Translations under genes and position numbers: made by a program
Source of the DNA: Alphaproteobacteria bacterium
GTDB taxonomy: Bacteria > Pseudomonadota > Alphaproteobacteria > RS24
Length of the DNA stretch: 48,695 nt
Assembly: GCA_949498175.1 (NCBI GenBank)
Contig: CATDDF010000043.1
Coordinates: 1 to 48,695, forward strand
Direction: 5' to 3'
Shown here: positions 26,260-34,262 of the stretch, in pieces
Layout: the number at the start of each line of letters is the position of its first letter
Numbering within the stretch: the stretch's first letter is position 1
Notes under the pieces: generated by a model
Told to the model about the DNA's origin: nothing
What the model saw: only the letters and a program-made list of their open reading frames with translations
The model's database searches: none

Positions 26260-26288
26260 TTGACAGCGTGACGGCCAAATTGTTCAAT
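26260..26288 (+). promoter_or_regulatory. Predicted sigma-70 promoter of the enoyl-CoA hydratase gene
   Basis: TTGACA (26260-26265), a 17-nt spacer and TTCAAT (26283-26288), 33 nt before the ATG. The -35 is perfect and the -10 matches partly. GGGAG lies upstream of the start. Confidence 0.55.
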
Positions 26289-26320
26289 ATTGCCTTAATC
26301 ATCTGCTTTGGGAGAAAGAA

Positions 26321-27091
26321 ATGAGTGACACGCAGGAAGTAATCATTGATGTCGCCGACGGCGTCATGACCATCACCATGAACCGGCCGGAAGCCAAAAA
26401 CGCCATGAATAAATCCATGGCAGAAGGCATGTCAGCGGCGTTTGACCAATTTGAGGCCGATAGCGATATTCGTGTCGCCGTGCTGACCGGTAGCGGCGGC
26501 ACTTTCTGTTCGGGCATGGATTTGAAGGGCTTTTTGAAAGGTGAATCGCCATCCGTCAAAGATCGCGGCTTTGGGGGGCTGAGCCATTATGTGCCGGCCA
26601 AGCCGTTAATTGCGGCAACCGAGGGCTATGCGCTGGCTGGCGGCTTTGAGCTGGTTTTGTCATGCGATATGGTCGTTGCCTCGCGCGCCACCAAATTCGG
26701 CCTGCCCGAAGTGAAGCGCTCTCTTGTCGCCGGGGCCGGTGGCGTGTTCCGCCTGCCGCAGCAAATTCCTGAGCGCATCGCCATGGAAATGGTGATGACG
26801 GGTGACCATTATTCGGCCGAGCGCATGTATGAATGCGGTCTCGTCAATGCGCTGACCGATGAAGGCAAGGCGCTGGACGGGGCCAAAGAATTGGCGGCGC
26901 GCATTGCCGTTAACGGCCCGCTGGCAACCGCCGCATCGAAAAAAATCATGAAGGAATATAAAACGTGGCCGCATGATGAAATTTGGGCGCGCCAGCAGGA
27001 GATTATGAATCCGGTTTTCGCTTCCGACGATGCCCGCGAAGGGGCCACCGCTTTTGCCGAAAAACGCGCACCGGTGTGGAGAGGCAAATAA
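26321..27091 (+). CDS. Enoyl-CoA hydratase/isomerase family protein
   Basis: A crotonase-fold acyl-CoA enzyme of 256 residues. NRPEAKNAMN near residue 22, the first oxyanion-hole segment GTFCSGMDLKGF near 66, and ATEGYALAGGFEL near 98 with the second oxyanion-hole glycines. FGLPEVKRSLVAGAGG carries a glutamate at the usual catalytic position. The subtype (hydratase, isomerase or other) cannot be decided. It is a single-gene unit with its own promoter and a strong terminator. Confidence 0.9.
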   Translation: MSDTQEVIIDVADGVMTITMNRPEAKNAMNKSMAEGMSAAFDQFEADSDIRVAVLTGSGGTFCSGMDLKGFLKGESPSVKDRGFGGLSHYVPAKPLIAATEGYALAGGFELVLSCDMVVASRATKFGLPEVKRSLVAGAGGVFRLPQQIPERIAMEMVMTGDHYSAERMYECGLVNALTDEGKALDGAKELAARIAVNGPLATAASKKIMKEYKTWPHDEIWARQQEIMNPVFASDDAREGATAFAEKRAPVWRGK

Positions 27092-27114
27092 GCCTGACCC
27101 GAGCGAAACATGAA

Positions 27115-27140
27115 GGGGCGCATCTCGCGCCCCTTTTTTT
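27115..27140 (+). terminator. Intrinsic terminator of the enoyl-CoA hydratase gene
   Basis: GGGGCGC (27115-27121), loop ATCTC, GCGCCCC (27127-27133), then seven T. Confidence 0.93.
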
Positions 27141-27383
27141 GCACGCTTATTTCGCCGCGCCCAGCAAGACAGCGAGACCGAAGCCGATGGCGATATTCGC
27201 GAAGATGATATCAGCGGCAGCACGGTTTCCTATTTGCTGCTTGGCGGTGCCCTATCGCCGAAATTGAATAATGTGTTCTTCACGCTCAATCATCAATCCA
27301 ATGAAACCGACAGCAATATTATCGGCTTCAGCCAAGAGCGCAATTTTGTGTCAGCGCGAGTCAATTACAGCTATCGTTTTTAA
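27141..27383 (+). pseudogene. Relic of an outer-membrane beta-barrel protein (C-terminal end only)
   Basis: This 240-nt gap between genes holds an open frame with no start codon, ending at TAA 27381-27383. It reads like the last strands of a barrel: GSTVSYLLLGGALSPK, NNVFFTLNHQSNETDS, then FSQERNFVSARVNYSYRF with the terminal aromatic/Phe beta-signal recognised by BamA. The 5' part is gone: the frame runs straight into the terminator of the preceding gene, so a deletion joined the two. The best guess is the end of a porin-like or SLAM/DUF560-like barrel. It overlaps the AEC stop by 2 nt. Confidence 0.65.
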
Positions 27384-28330
27384 ACTTGTAGGAGCGGGCT
27401 GAAAAAACCGAGCCAAAGGGAGACGGTGAGGGCCGACAAAACCGTGGTAACGGTGATGGCACTGGACGCTTCATCTTCCGCGGTTTGATATTGCCCGGCA
27501 AACACAGCGGCAAAAACGCCGGTCGGCATGGCCGATAAAAGCGTCAATGTGGCGACATAAAGCGGCGGCAGGGCGAATAAATAATGCGCGCTTGCGTAAA
27601 CGCCAAGCGGCAAGAGCGCCAATTTGAACACACCGATATAAAGCGAGGGCCATAAATTATCGCCGATTTTGATAAAGGCGAGGCGACCGCCCACCGCAAT
27701 CAGGGCCACCGGAATGGCGGCGCTGCCCAATAATTCAAGAAATCGGTCAACCGGCAAGGCCAGACCGAGACCGGTAAAATTCCAAATCACCCCCGCGGCC
27801 AGCGCCATGACAACGGCTTGGTCGCGCATCGCCACGACCAGCTTGGGCGGCAAATCGGCGAGCCGTAAATCGGCATTGGTCGCCGCTTCCAGACAGATTA
27901 AGGCAACGGTAAAAACCAATAGGCCGTGAAAAGCGAGAATGAGGAATAGCGGCAGGCCGGCATCCGGCCCGAAAGCGGTGAGAATGATGGGAATGCCCAG
28001 CATCACCGTATTGGAAAAGCCCGCACCGAAACCGAAAATCACATATTCCGAGCTGGCGCGCCCTCCAAACACAAACCGTGCGGCAATAAACGCCAAAGCC
28101 ATAATGACCAGCATGGGCGCGTAATAGGCGAGCCATAGACCGATAGACAGGGTTTCGGGAAATTCTGTCAGGGCAACATTGCGGAACAATAAAGCCGGCG
28201 CAGCGAGAACAAACACAAAGCGATTGAGTGTTGCCACATGATCTTGGCTGAACACATCGCGCCGCGCCGCCATATAACCCAGTGCGATAATGGCGATAAT
28301 CGGCGCGACAACGGAAAATGCAATCGGCAT
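27380..28330 (-). CDS. AEC family (auxin efflux carrier-like) transporter
   Basis: A 316-residue inner-membrane protein of the AEC family with about ten helices. Family features include the N-terminal VAPIIAIIALGYMAARR, GFGAGFSNTVMLGIPI in the first half, and SAMPTGVFAAVFAGQY near the C-terminus. Bacterial AEC members move organic acids such as malate or malonate; the substrate here is unknown. The ORF track starts at 28351; the ATG at 28330 has AGAGGGG before it. It is divergent from the photolyase-like pair across 38 nt. Confidence 0.9.
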   Translation of the reverse strand: MPIAFSVVAPIIAIIALGYMAARRDVFSQDHVATLNRFVFVLAAPALLFRNVALTEFPETLSIGLWLAYYAPMLVIMALAFIAARFVFGGRASSEYVIFGFGAGFSNTVMLGIPIILTAFGPDAGLPLFLILAFHGLLVFTVALICLEAATNADLRLADLPPKLVVAMRDQAVVMALAAGVIWNFTGLGLALPVDRFLELLGSAAIPVALIAVGGRLAFIKIGDNLWPSLYIGVFKLALLPLGVYASAHYLFALPPLYVATLTLLSAMPTGVFAAVFAGQYQTAEDEASSAITVTTVLSALTVSLWLGFFSPLLQV

Positions 28331-28368
28331 GAGCCCCTCTTTCTGCTGCACAGCCTATAGCAGAAATT

Positions 28369-29229
28369 ATGTCGCAGCGCGAAATTTCAGCGCGGGCTGG
28401 ACTTCGTGCCGAGCGGCGCTACCTCTTCGACATGCAGCAAGAACCGAAACAATTTGCCGAACGCGCCGCTTTGATTGCCCATGTCAAAAACATCTCACCC
28501 ATGCTGGCCGATCATATGGGCGCAGAGGCAAGCCCAATAAAAGGCGGACGCGCCGCCGCCGAGGCGGCTTTGGCCAATATCGACCCCATCGCTTATGGCC
28601 ATAGTCGCAATTATCTTGACGGCGCGGTGACGCGGCTATCGTCCTATATCCGCCACGGTATTTTGAGCCTTAATGAAGTGCGCAATCACGCGCTGGAATT
28701 GGGTGACGGTAAAGCGATTGAAAAATTCATTCAGGAATTGGGCTGGCGCGATTTTTGGCAGCGCATTTATGCGCAAAACCCCGATTGGCTGTGGCGCGAT
28801 ATTGAGGAATATAAAACCGGCTTTTGTGCTGATGATTATGCCGATGCACTGCCTGACGATATTGCCGCGGGCGAGACCGAGAGTGCGGCGATGAATCATT
28901 TTATTGCCGAGCTGAAAAATACCGGCTATTTGCACAATCATGCACGCATGTATTTGGCCGCCTATATGGTGCATTGGCGGCGCGTCAAATGGCAGGCCGG
29001 CGCGGTTTTTTTTCTTGAACATTTGCTCGACGGCGATGCCGCATCCAATAATTTATCCTTTCAATGGGTGGCCAGCACATTTGCCAATAAGCCGTATTTT
29101 TTCAATCTCGACAATTTGCAGAAATTCGCCGCCATGCACGCACCTTGTGATTATCGCGACAATAAATGTTTTGCCGGCACTTATGATGATGTCGCGATGC
29201 GCTTGTTCCCCAATATGGAGGCGCTGTAA
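28369..29229 (+). CDS. Photolyase/cryptochrome FAD-binding domain protein without antenna domain
   Basis: A 286-residue protein matching only the C-terminal helical FAD domain of photolyases. RLSSYIRHGILSLNEV, KFIQELGWRDFWQRIY, YLHNHARMYLAAYMVHW and NNLSFQWVAST are the FAD- and DNA-contact motifs. A complete photolyase has about 470 residues with an N-terminal alpha/beta antenna domain; here that part is a separate gene directly downstream, joined by TAATG. The start is the first ATG; there is no clear ribosome binding site, and a Met at codon 22 is an alternative. It may repair pyrimidine dimers or act as a light sensor. Confidence 0.88.
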   Translation: MSQREISARAGLRAERRYLFDMQQEPKQFAERAALIAHVKNISPMLADHMGAEASPIKGGRAAAEAALANIDPIAYGHSRNYLDGAVTRLSSYIRHGILSLNEVRNHALELGDGKAIEKFIQELGWRDFWQRIYAQNPDWLWRDIEEYKTGFCADDYADALPDDIAAGETESAAMNHFIAELKNTGYLHNHARMYLAAYMVHWRRVKWQAGAVFFLEHLLDGDAASNNLSFQWVASTFANKPYFFNLDNLQKFAAMHAPCDYRDNKCFAGTYDDVAMRLFPNMEAL

Positions 29230-29651
29230 TGACAAAGCTTATTTGGCTGCACGAAGATTGTCTGCGCGCCTCGCATAATGTGTTTTCCCACGCGCCCGAC
29301 GCGCAAGCGGTTTTTATTTGGGACGACGCCCATATGGCCGCCATGCATTTCGGCCTGAAACGCCGCGTGTTTATTTATGAGAGCTTGTGCCAATTACCGG
29401 TTGAGATTTATGTCGGGGACACGGTATCCGCGCTCATGCAATTGGCCGATCGGGGGCAAGAAATTGTCACCGGCAAGAGCCCCAATTCGGCGCTGAAAAA
29501 CATCATGCAGGCGCTGCGCGAAACCATAAAGGTCAGCGCCATTGCCGATGACCCGTTTGTGCAAATGGACAGCCCGCCGGATCTGCGTCGCTTTTTCAAA
29601 TATTGGAACAAAGCGAAAAAACACGCTTTTTCATATGACGGACGGTCCTAA
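29229..29651 (+). CDS. Stand-alone photolyase-like N-terminal alpha/beta domain
   Basis: A 140-residue protein that resembles the Rossmann-like N-terminal domain of photolyases: KLIWLHEDCLRASHNVF, AVFIWDDAHM, then RRVFIYESLCQL and a DDPF segment followed by FFKYWNKAKK, which recalls the end of the antenna domain. Its ATG shares the A of the upstream TAA (TAATG), so the two proteins are made together. The domain order is reversed relative to a normal photolyase. Identification rests on weak text similarity plus position; it might bind a second chromophore or only support folding. Confidence 0.6.
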   Translation: MTKLIWLHEDCLRASHNVFSHAPDAQAVFIWDDAHMAAMHFGLKRRVFIYESLCQLPVEIYVGDTVSALMQLADRGQEIVTGKSPNSALKNIMQALRETIKVSAIADDPFVQMDSPPDLRRFFKYWNKAKKHAFSYDGRS

Positions 29652-29653
29652 GC

Positions 29654-30187
29654 TCAGCCTTGCGGCAACACCGCTTCCACGGCGCGCAATAATTTTTTTG
29701 CCTGCGGTTTGGTCAGCGATGAAAAATCGCGCACCGCACGACCATTGGGGGCAATGAGAAATTTATGGAAATTCCATTTCGGCGCGGCACCGGTCTCGGC
29801 CTCCAGCCATTTGTATAACGGATGCGCGCCTTGACCCTTGACCGTCAATTTATCGCTCATCGGAAAATCGATGGCGAAATTGACTGTGCAAAACTCCTTA
29901 ATCTCACTTTTGCTGCCCGGTTCTTGCGCGCCGAAATCATTGCTCGGCACACCCAGCACAATTAACCCCTTATCGCGATAATTTTGCCACAATGCCTGCA
30001 AGCCGTCATATTGCTTGGTGAAACCGCAATAGGAGGCCGTATTGACAACCAATATGGCCTTGCCGCGATAATCGGCCAAATTGAGGCGTGTGCCGTCAAT
30101 GGCGGGCAAGGAAAAGTCATGCGCGGTCAGGGGTTGCGCCGCCAGCGGTGTCGCCAGAAAAACCATAAAAGCCAATATAAGTCTCAT
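29654..30187 (-). CDS. Glutathione peroxidase-family thiol peroxidase, exported
   Basis: A 177-residue protein with a signal peptide (LILAFMVFLATPLAA) and a GPx domain. The peroxidatic cysteine is in NTASYCGFTKQY, the second active-site loop is PSNDFGAQEPGS, where Asp replaces the usual Gln, and the third is KWNFHKFLI. It is a Cys, not selenocysteine, enzyme and probably uses thioredoxin-like donors in the periplasm. It converges on the photolyase pair with a 2-nt gap. Confidence 0.93.
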   Translation of the reverse strand: MRLILAFMVFLATPLAAQPLTAHDFSLPAIDGTRLNLADYRGKAILVVNTASYCGFTKQYDGLQALWQNYRDKGLIVLGVPSNDFGAQEPGSKSEIKEFCTVNFAIDFPMSDKLTVKGQGAHPLYKWLEAETGAAPKWNFHKFLIAPNGRAVRDFSSLTKPQAKKLLRAVEAVLPQG

Positions 30188-30291
30188 GCAGCTAAATTAG
30201 CGCCATGCCGTGCCGTTTCAATGGTGCGCGCAATAATATTTGAACTTTGCGGCAAGCCGGTTCTAAACTGTCGGTAAAGGTAGCGTTAATT

Positions 30292-30717
30292 ATGTTTTTG
30301 TATCAGTCAGAAACCGACAGCCATTTCGAATGTCCGCAATGCGGCCAACACGGCACTGTGCCGACGGCGCATTTGGATGAAGTATTGGCGCGCAATGAAC
30401 ACGCCGTCATTAGCTGTACCAAATGCATGACCCGCTTTGCCCCGCACGCCCCGACCGCCAATCGATTGCGCGCCACCGAGCCGGTGCATGACGAAGATAT
30501 TGACGCGCCGCAAATGGCGCTGGAAGAAGCCGGTGATGAAGGCAGCGATGACGAGGCAGCGATAAATGCTCATGCGGCTTTGCCGGAATTACACGATCAC
30601 TGGCAAATTCATCAAAAAGACCCGTTGGCCATGCCGCCATCACCCGAAGAAATGCGCGAACAGACAAAAAGTGCTTTGCCGATTTGGCTCCAACCGCCAA
30701 GTGACAAAAAAGATTAG
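30292..30717 (+). CDS. Small acidic zinc-ribbon protein, unknown function
   Basis: A 141-residue protein. CPQC (about residues 14-17) and CTKC (about 42-45) form a CxxC-x24-CxxC zinc ribbon like the MJ0042-type finger, but the region after it is long, acidic and low in complexity (HDEDIDAP, EEAGDEGSDDEAA). The C-terminus has a short conserved-looking patch (ALPIWLQPPSDKKD). No membrane helix is present. A possible promoter is TTGAAC (30240-30245), an 18-nt spacer and TAAACT. The ORF track starts at 30247; the ATG at 30292 is preferred because the protein pattern begins there. I cannot name a function. Confidence 0.7.
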   Translation: MFLYQSETDSHFECPQCGQHGTVPTAHLDEVLARNEHAVISCTKCMTRFAPHAPTANRLRATEPVHDEDIDAPQMALEEAGDEGSDDEAAINAHAALPELHDHWQIHQKDPLAMPPSPEEMREQTKSALPIWLQPPSDKKD

Positions 30718-31154
30718 AGCCAGCGCCGCACACGCATTTTATAATTGCGGTAAATCTGCCCGAACTCGGTTTCAAGATTTTCTTCTTCTTTGACAATCCA
30801 GATTTGCTGCACCAACAGCACAAATACGGGCACGACCAAAAGCGTCCAAACATGACCAAAGGCAAGGCCCGAACCGATAAGCAGCACCGCCATAGCGACA
30901 TAAATCGGATTGCGCGAATAGGCGAACAGGCCGGTTTCCATAAGTGCCGAGGGCTGCCCGTCAGGAATAATCGTGGTTTCGTGTTTGCTGAAACTGCGCG
31001 CTACGAGCAAAATCGTGCCAAAGCCCAGCACCATGAGCGCCATGCCGATATATTGCCATGTCGCGCTCAATAGGGGCTCGACCGGCGCGACATAGCCGAT
31101 AAGCAATTGCGTGATAATGCCGGCCAGCACCATAAGCGGGGGATAGATTTTCAT
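30714..31154 (-). CDS. ICMT/PEMT-like membrane methyltransferase
   Basis: A 146-residue four-helix membrane protein of the isoprenylcysteine carboxyl methyltransferase family. The SAM-binding C-terminal segment is intact: LMETGLFAYSRNPIYVAM and KEEENLETEFGQIYRNYKMRVRRWL, with the RNP and paired Glu that define the family. Bacterial members methylate lipids, quinone precursors or small molecules; the substrate is unknown. It follows the DSD1-like gene by 12 nt and is probably the last gene of that operon. It overlaps the zinc-ribbon gene tail to tail by 4 nt. Confidence 0.88.
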   Translation of the reverse strand: MKIYPPLMVLAGIITQLLIGYVAPVEPLLSATWQYIGMALMVLGFGTILLVARSFSKHETTIIPDGQPSALMETGLFAYSRNPIYVAMAVLLIGSGLAFGHVWTLLVVPVFVLLVQQIWIVKEEENLETEFGQIYRNYKMRVRRWL

Positions 31155-31166
31155 ATGCCTTCTCCT

Positions 31167-32351
31167 TTAGGCTGAGACGGAAAGAGGTTGCCAAATATCG
31201 CAAATACGACGGCCGTCAAAAATCGCAATTTTGGGAAATTGCAAAAATATCGCCTCGCTTTGCGTGGGACGCAAAAACACGAAATCATCAACTTTGAGAG
31301 GCGTTTTTTTCGGCCCCTCAAGAAACTCCTGGTTGGAAGAACGACCGAATAGCGGGCTTGTTTTCAGCCCTTTCGGCCATATGGGGTTGGCCATCCAATA
31401 GCCGCCATGAATGAAAATGCCGGTGCCTTTTTGGGGGCGACCGACAATATTTTCGCCATATTCCCAAGCGGCAATGGCCAGCTCATCGGAAATTTTTAAC
31501 GCCGGCGTAGCGATAAAGGCGGCCGCTTCAAAATCCTTCAATATCGGCATATCGAAATCGCTCGGCTTGACCAAAGCCGATCCTGCTGCCAACTCATTGG
31601 CCAGTTCGGTGTTTTTATAAAGACCGAAAGTCGGGCTACCGGCCATATTGCGCACCATGGTCTCAATATGCGCCGCGCTGAAATGCGCGCGCCCTTGCCG
31701 CAATGCTTGCCCATAGGCTTTTTGCGCGCCCTTTTTGGCGCGGCTACGCCACCCGTCCAATGTCGGGATTTTGGTCAAATGCGGCTCATAGCCCAAATAA
31801 CCGGCCAGTATCAAATGCTCTGAGGCGGCCAAAAAACGCAAGGCCGTTTCAAGCGTGTCGCCCGGCATCAGGCCACCACGATGCAATCCGACATCGACCT
31901 CAAAATTGATGCGCAATTTCAGCCCCAGTTTTTTGGCCAATGCCTCATATTGTTTGAGGCGTTGCGGCGTATCGATAAGCCATTGGATACGCTTTGCCGC
32001 CTGCTTGCCTTTGACCGCGGGTAGCGCATCAAACAAGTCGGCCGCCGCAGCGACCGGCAAGGGCTTGCCCAAAAGCTGGTCGGCGCGCGGCAAGGCGGTC
32101 AATAATTGCCGGCTCATTTCGCGGTTGAAACTCATCACGCGGTCGGTTTTTGCCGCTTTGGCGATATGCGCGAGCAAGGGCGCGCAAGGCAGGGATTTGG
32201 CGACAATGCGATAGGCCATATTGCGCGGCAGCATATGTTTTAATTGCTTTATGTTTTCATCGAGCTTGCGGCGATCAATCAGCAAAACCGGCTCGGCCAG
32301 ACCGGCCGCACCCAGTGCTTTTTGCAGCTTGGCGAAATAGGCCTGCATCAT
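31167..32351 (-). CDS. Alanine racemase-fold PLP enzyme (DSD1 / D-threonine aldolase-like)
   Basis: A 394-residue PLP protein of the fold III family. The cofactor lysine is in YRIVAKSLPC near residue 50; LRINFEVDVGLHRGG is the conserved substrate-side segment; LAGYLGYEPHL follows. D-serine dehydratases and D-threonine aldolases carry a metal-binding His/Cys pair near the C-terminus; here that region reads RPTQSEAIFLQFP, with neither residue, so the chemistry may differ. It overlaps the lactone oxidase-like gene by 4 nt (ATGA). An amino acid racemase, aldolase or deaminase role is likely but unspecified. Confidence 0.85.
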   Translation of the reverse strand: MMQAYFAKLQKALGAAGLAEPVLLIDRRKLDENIKQLKHMLPRNMAYRIVAKSLPCAPLLAHIAKAAKTDRVMSFNREMSRQLLTALPRADQLLGKPLPVAAAADLFDALPAVKGKQAAKRIQWLIDTPQRLKQYEALAKKLGLKLRINFEVDVGLHRGGLMPGDTLETALRFLAASEHLILAGYLGYEPHLTKIPTLDGWRSRAKKGAQKAYGQALRQGRAHFSAAHIETMVRNMAGSPTFGLYKNTELANELAAGSALVKPSDFDMPILKDFEAAAFIATPALKISDELAIAAWEYGENIVGRPQKGTGIFIHGGYWMANPIWPKGLKTSPLFGRSSNQEFLEGPKKTPLKVDDFVFLRPTQSEAIFLQFPKIAIFDGRRICDIWQPLSVSA

Positions 32352-33706
32352 GCGGCCTCGAATAAATCGCGCAAATAGGGATTTAACAGCCGTCCTTGCG
32401 GGTCAAGCGCGGCGCGCAATTTGGCAAAATCATCAAATTTCGGATAGGCGACGCGCATATCATCGCCGGTAAAGCGATTGAGCTTGCCCCAATGCGGCCG
32501 CCCACCATAACGGCGGAAAATCGGCTCAATCTCGGTGAATAAAAATTCATATTCATCGGGCGCATATGTGTGCACGGCAATTGAAATGCGCGGGCCGTCA
32601 TGAAACGGCGACAGCCAGGCCTTATCTTGTGCCGTCATGCGGCACTCAAACGGAAAAAACACATCGCGGCGATGGCGTTCAATATGCGCGCGCACTTCTT
32701 CCAATGCAGCCAAGCCTTTATCGAGCGGCAAGTGAAACTCCATTTCATTGAAATGCACATTGCGCGCGCTTGACAATAATTGCCAGCTTTCGCCGACCAC
32801 ATCTTCTTCCGGCGCATCGGCAATGGCGGCAGCCAGCAATTTCTTTCTAAGATAGGGAAACCAGCCCAACCAATCACGCAAGGCTTTAAGCTGCATGACC
32901 CCATCATCGCTTTCATCATGCCGGCGCGGCGTGTCATCGGCCTCGGTGATATTATGAGTGATGCACATGGCTTGGCCGGAAAACGGCAAATAGAAAAATT
33001 CAAAATTGCGATTATCGCGCCATAATTGCTCGGCATCGGCCAGAACCTGAGCATAGGGCGCAAACCAGACGCGTCGATGCAGCTTATGGCGCGCCACTAA
33101 TTGCATTTGAATTTCGGTAAAAATACCCAGCGCCCCCAGCGCCACTTGCGCGGCCGGCAATAAATCTGGGTTTTTTTCGGCGCTGATTTCCATATCCTCG
33201 CCGGCGCCGGTGACCATGCGCAGGCCGCGAATTTCAGCCGCCAGACAGGGTAAGTCGCGCCCCGTGCCATGCGTCGCCGTGCTGGTCGCTCCGGCCAGGC
33301 TTTGCACATCAATATCGCCGAGATTGCGGAACGCCAAGCCATGCGCCGCCAAGGCGGGTGACAAATCCTTAAGCCGCGCACCGGCGCCGAGCCAGGCGGT
33401 TTGCGCCTGCGCGTCGACCGCCCCAATGCCGTTGAAATGATCGAGCTTTACAATCGCCCCATCGCACGGCACAAGGCCGGTCCAACTATGACCGGAGCCG
33501 ACCGGACGCACCCCGCCCTCGGCTTCGCCAAGCAGTTTTTTGAGCGCTGCCGCATCGCGCGGCACGGCAATCTCAGCATTTTGCGGCGCAATGGATTGCG
33601 ACCAGTTTTGCCAGCCTTTTGCGGTTTCCGCCCCATCCATTTCTTTGGCCTGAACCGGCATTAGCACGCTCGCCCCCATTGCGGCCAGAAGGGTTCGTCT
33701 CTTCAT
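32348..33706 (-). CDS. Exported aldonolactone oxidase-like flavoprotein (ALO/gulonolactone oxidase family)
   Basis: A 452-residue FAD enzyme of the vanillyl-alcohol oxidase superfamily with the D-arabinono-1,4-lactone oxidase C-terminal domain. VRPVGSGHSWT holds the histidine that in this family can link FAD covalently; LAGATSTATHGTG is the FAD loop; RPHWGKLNRF is the C-terminal ALO signature. The N-terminus (KRRTLLAAMGAS...VQA) looks like a Tat signal, so it is probably exported folded. The ATG at 33706 follows GGGAAGG. The substrate may be a sugar lactone, polyol or hydroxy amino compound; pairing with a PLP enzyme argues for caution. Confidence 0.88.
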   Translation of the reverse strand: MKRRTLLAAMGASVLMPVQAKEMDGAETAKGWQNWSQSIAPQNAEIAVPRDAAALKKLLGEAEGGVRPVGSGHSWTGLVPCDGAIVKLDHFNGIGAVDAQAQTAWLGAGARLKDLSPALAAHGLAFRNLGDIDVQSLAGATSTATHGTGRDLPCLAAEIRGLRMVTGAGEDMEISAEKNPDLLPAAQVALGALGIFTEIQMQLVARHKLHRRVWFAPYAQVLADAEQLWRDNRNFEFFYLPFSGQAMCITHNITEADDTPRRHDESDDGVMQLKALRDWLGWFPYLRKKLLAAAIADAPEEDVVGESWQLLSSARNVHFNEMEFHLPLDKGLAALEEVRAHIERHRRDVFFPFECRMTAQDKAWLSPFHDGPRISIAVHTYAPDEYEFLFTEIEPIFRRYGGRPHWGKLNRFTGDDMRVAYPKFDDFAKLRAALDPQGRLLNPYLRDLFEAA

Positions 33707-33792
33707 ATGGCCTTCCCTCATTTAAAGAAAAGGCTATAAGCGTGTCTCGCACTTGGCAAGCACTAAGCGCCGTCGCTTTAACGGCCCTGAGT

Positions 33793-34239
33793 TTAGCCGA
33801 GGAAATTGCGAATGGCGTAATTGGTTGTGGTTTGCGCCACCAAAGTGCCGTTTTCATCTTTCAAATCAGCGACCAAAGTGAAGTCAAAACGCCCGTCTTT
33901 TTCCAATGCCGCATTCATCTCATCGGCTTGCGCCTGGCTGAACACGGTCTCTGCCGTCACCGAACTCATGGCCGGTGCTTTAAACTCAATCTTTAAATCG
34001 CGCACCACCGGTTGGAATTTCTCAGGCTTGGCAAGATGACGCATTGGCACCAGCCCGCCGAGAAACTCACCGCCGGCAAACAAATAGGCCGCGTGCATCA
34101 TATGCACGTGATTTTCGGTTTCCGGATTTAATTCGACTTTCACTTTGAAAGTTTCGTCGGCTTGCAAAATCTGCAATCCGGCATTGCCATAAAGCGAATA
34201 ATTCTCGCAAATATTGGCAGATAGGGCTTTCAAATCCAT
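33793..34239 (-). CDS. PaaI/DUF4442-like hotdog thioesterase
   Basis: A 148-residue hotdog-fold protein. NHVHMMHAAYLFAGGEFLGG is the central helix region and VVRDLKIEFKAPAMSSVTAE with AQTTTNYAIRNF the strands; together they match the DUF4442/YiiD_C thioesterase group. It probably hydrolyses an acyl-CoA. The ORF track starts at 34263 on a non-ATG; the ATG at 34239 has GGGAG before it. It follows the PAP2 gene by 23 nt and may share its transcript. Confidence 0.8.
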   Translation of the reverse strand: MDLKALSANICENYSLYGNAGLQILQADETFKVKVELNPETENHVHMMHAAYLFAGGEFLGGLVPMRHLAKPEKFQPVVRDLKIEFKAPAMSSVTAETVFSQAQADEMNAALEKDGRFDFTLVADLKDENGTLVAQTTTNYAIRNFLG

Positions 34240-34262
34240 ATTTTTCTCCCGCTGTGCCGCCA

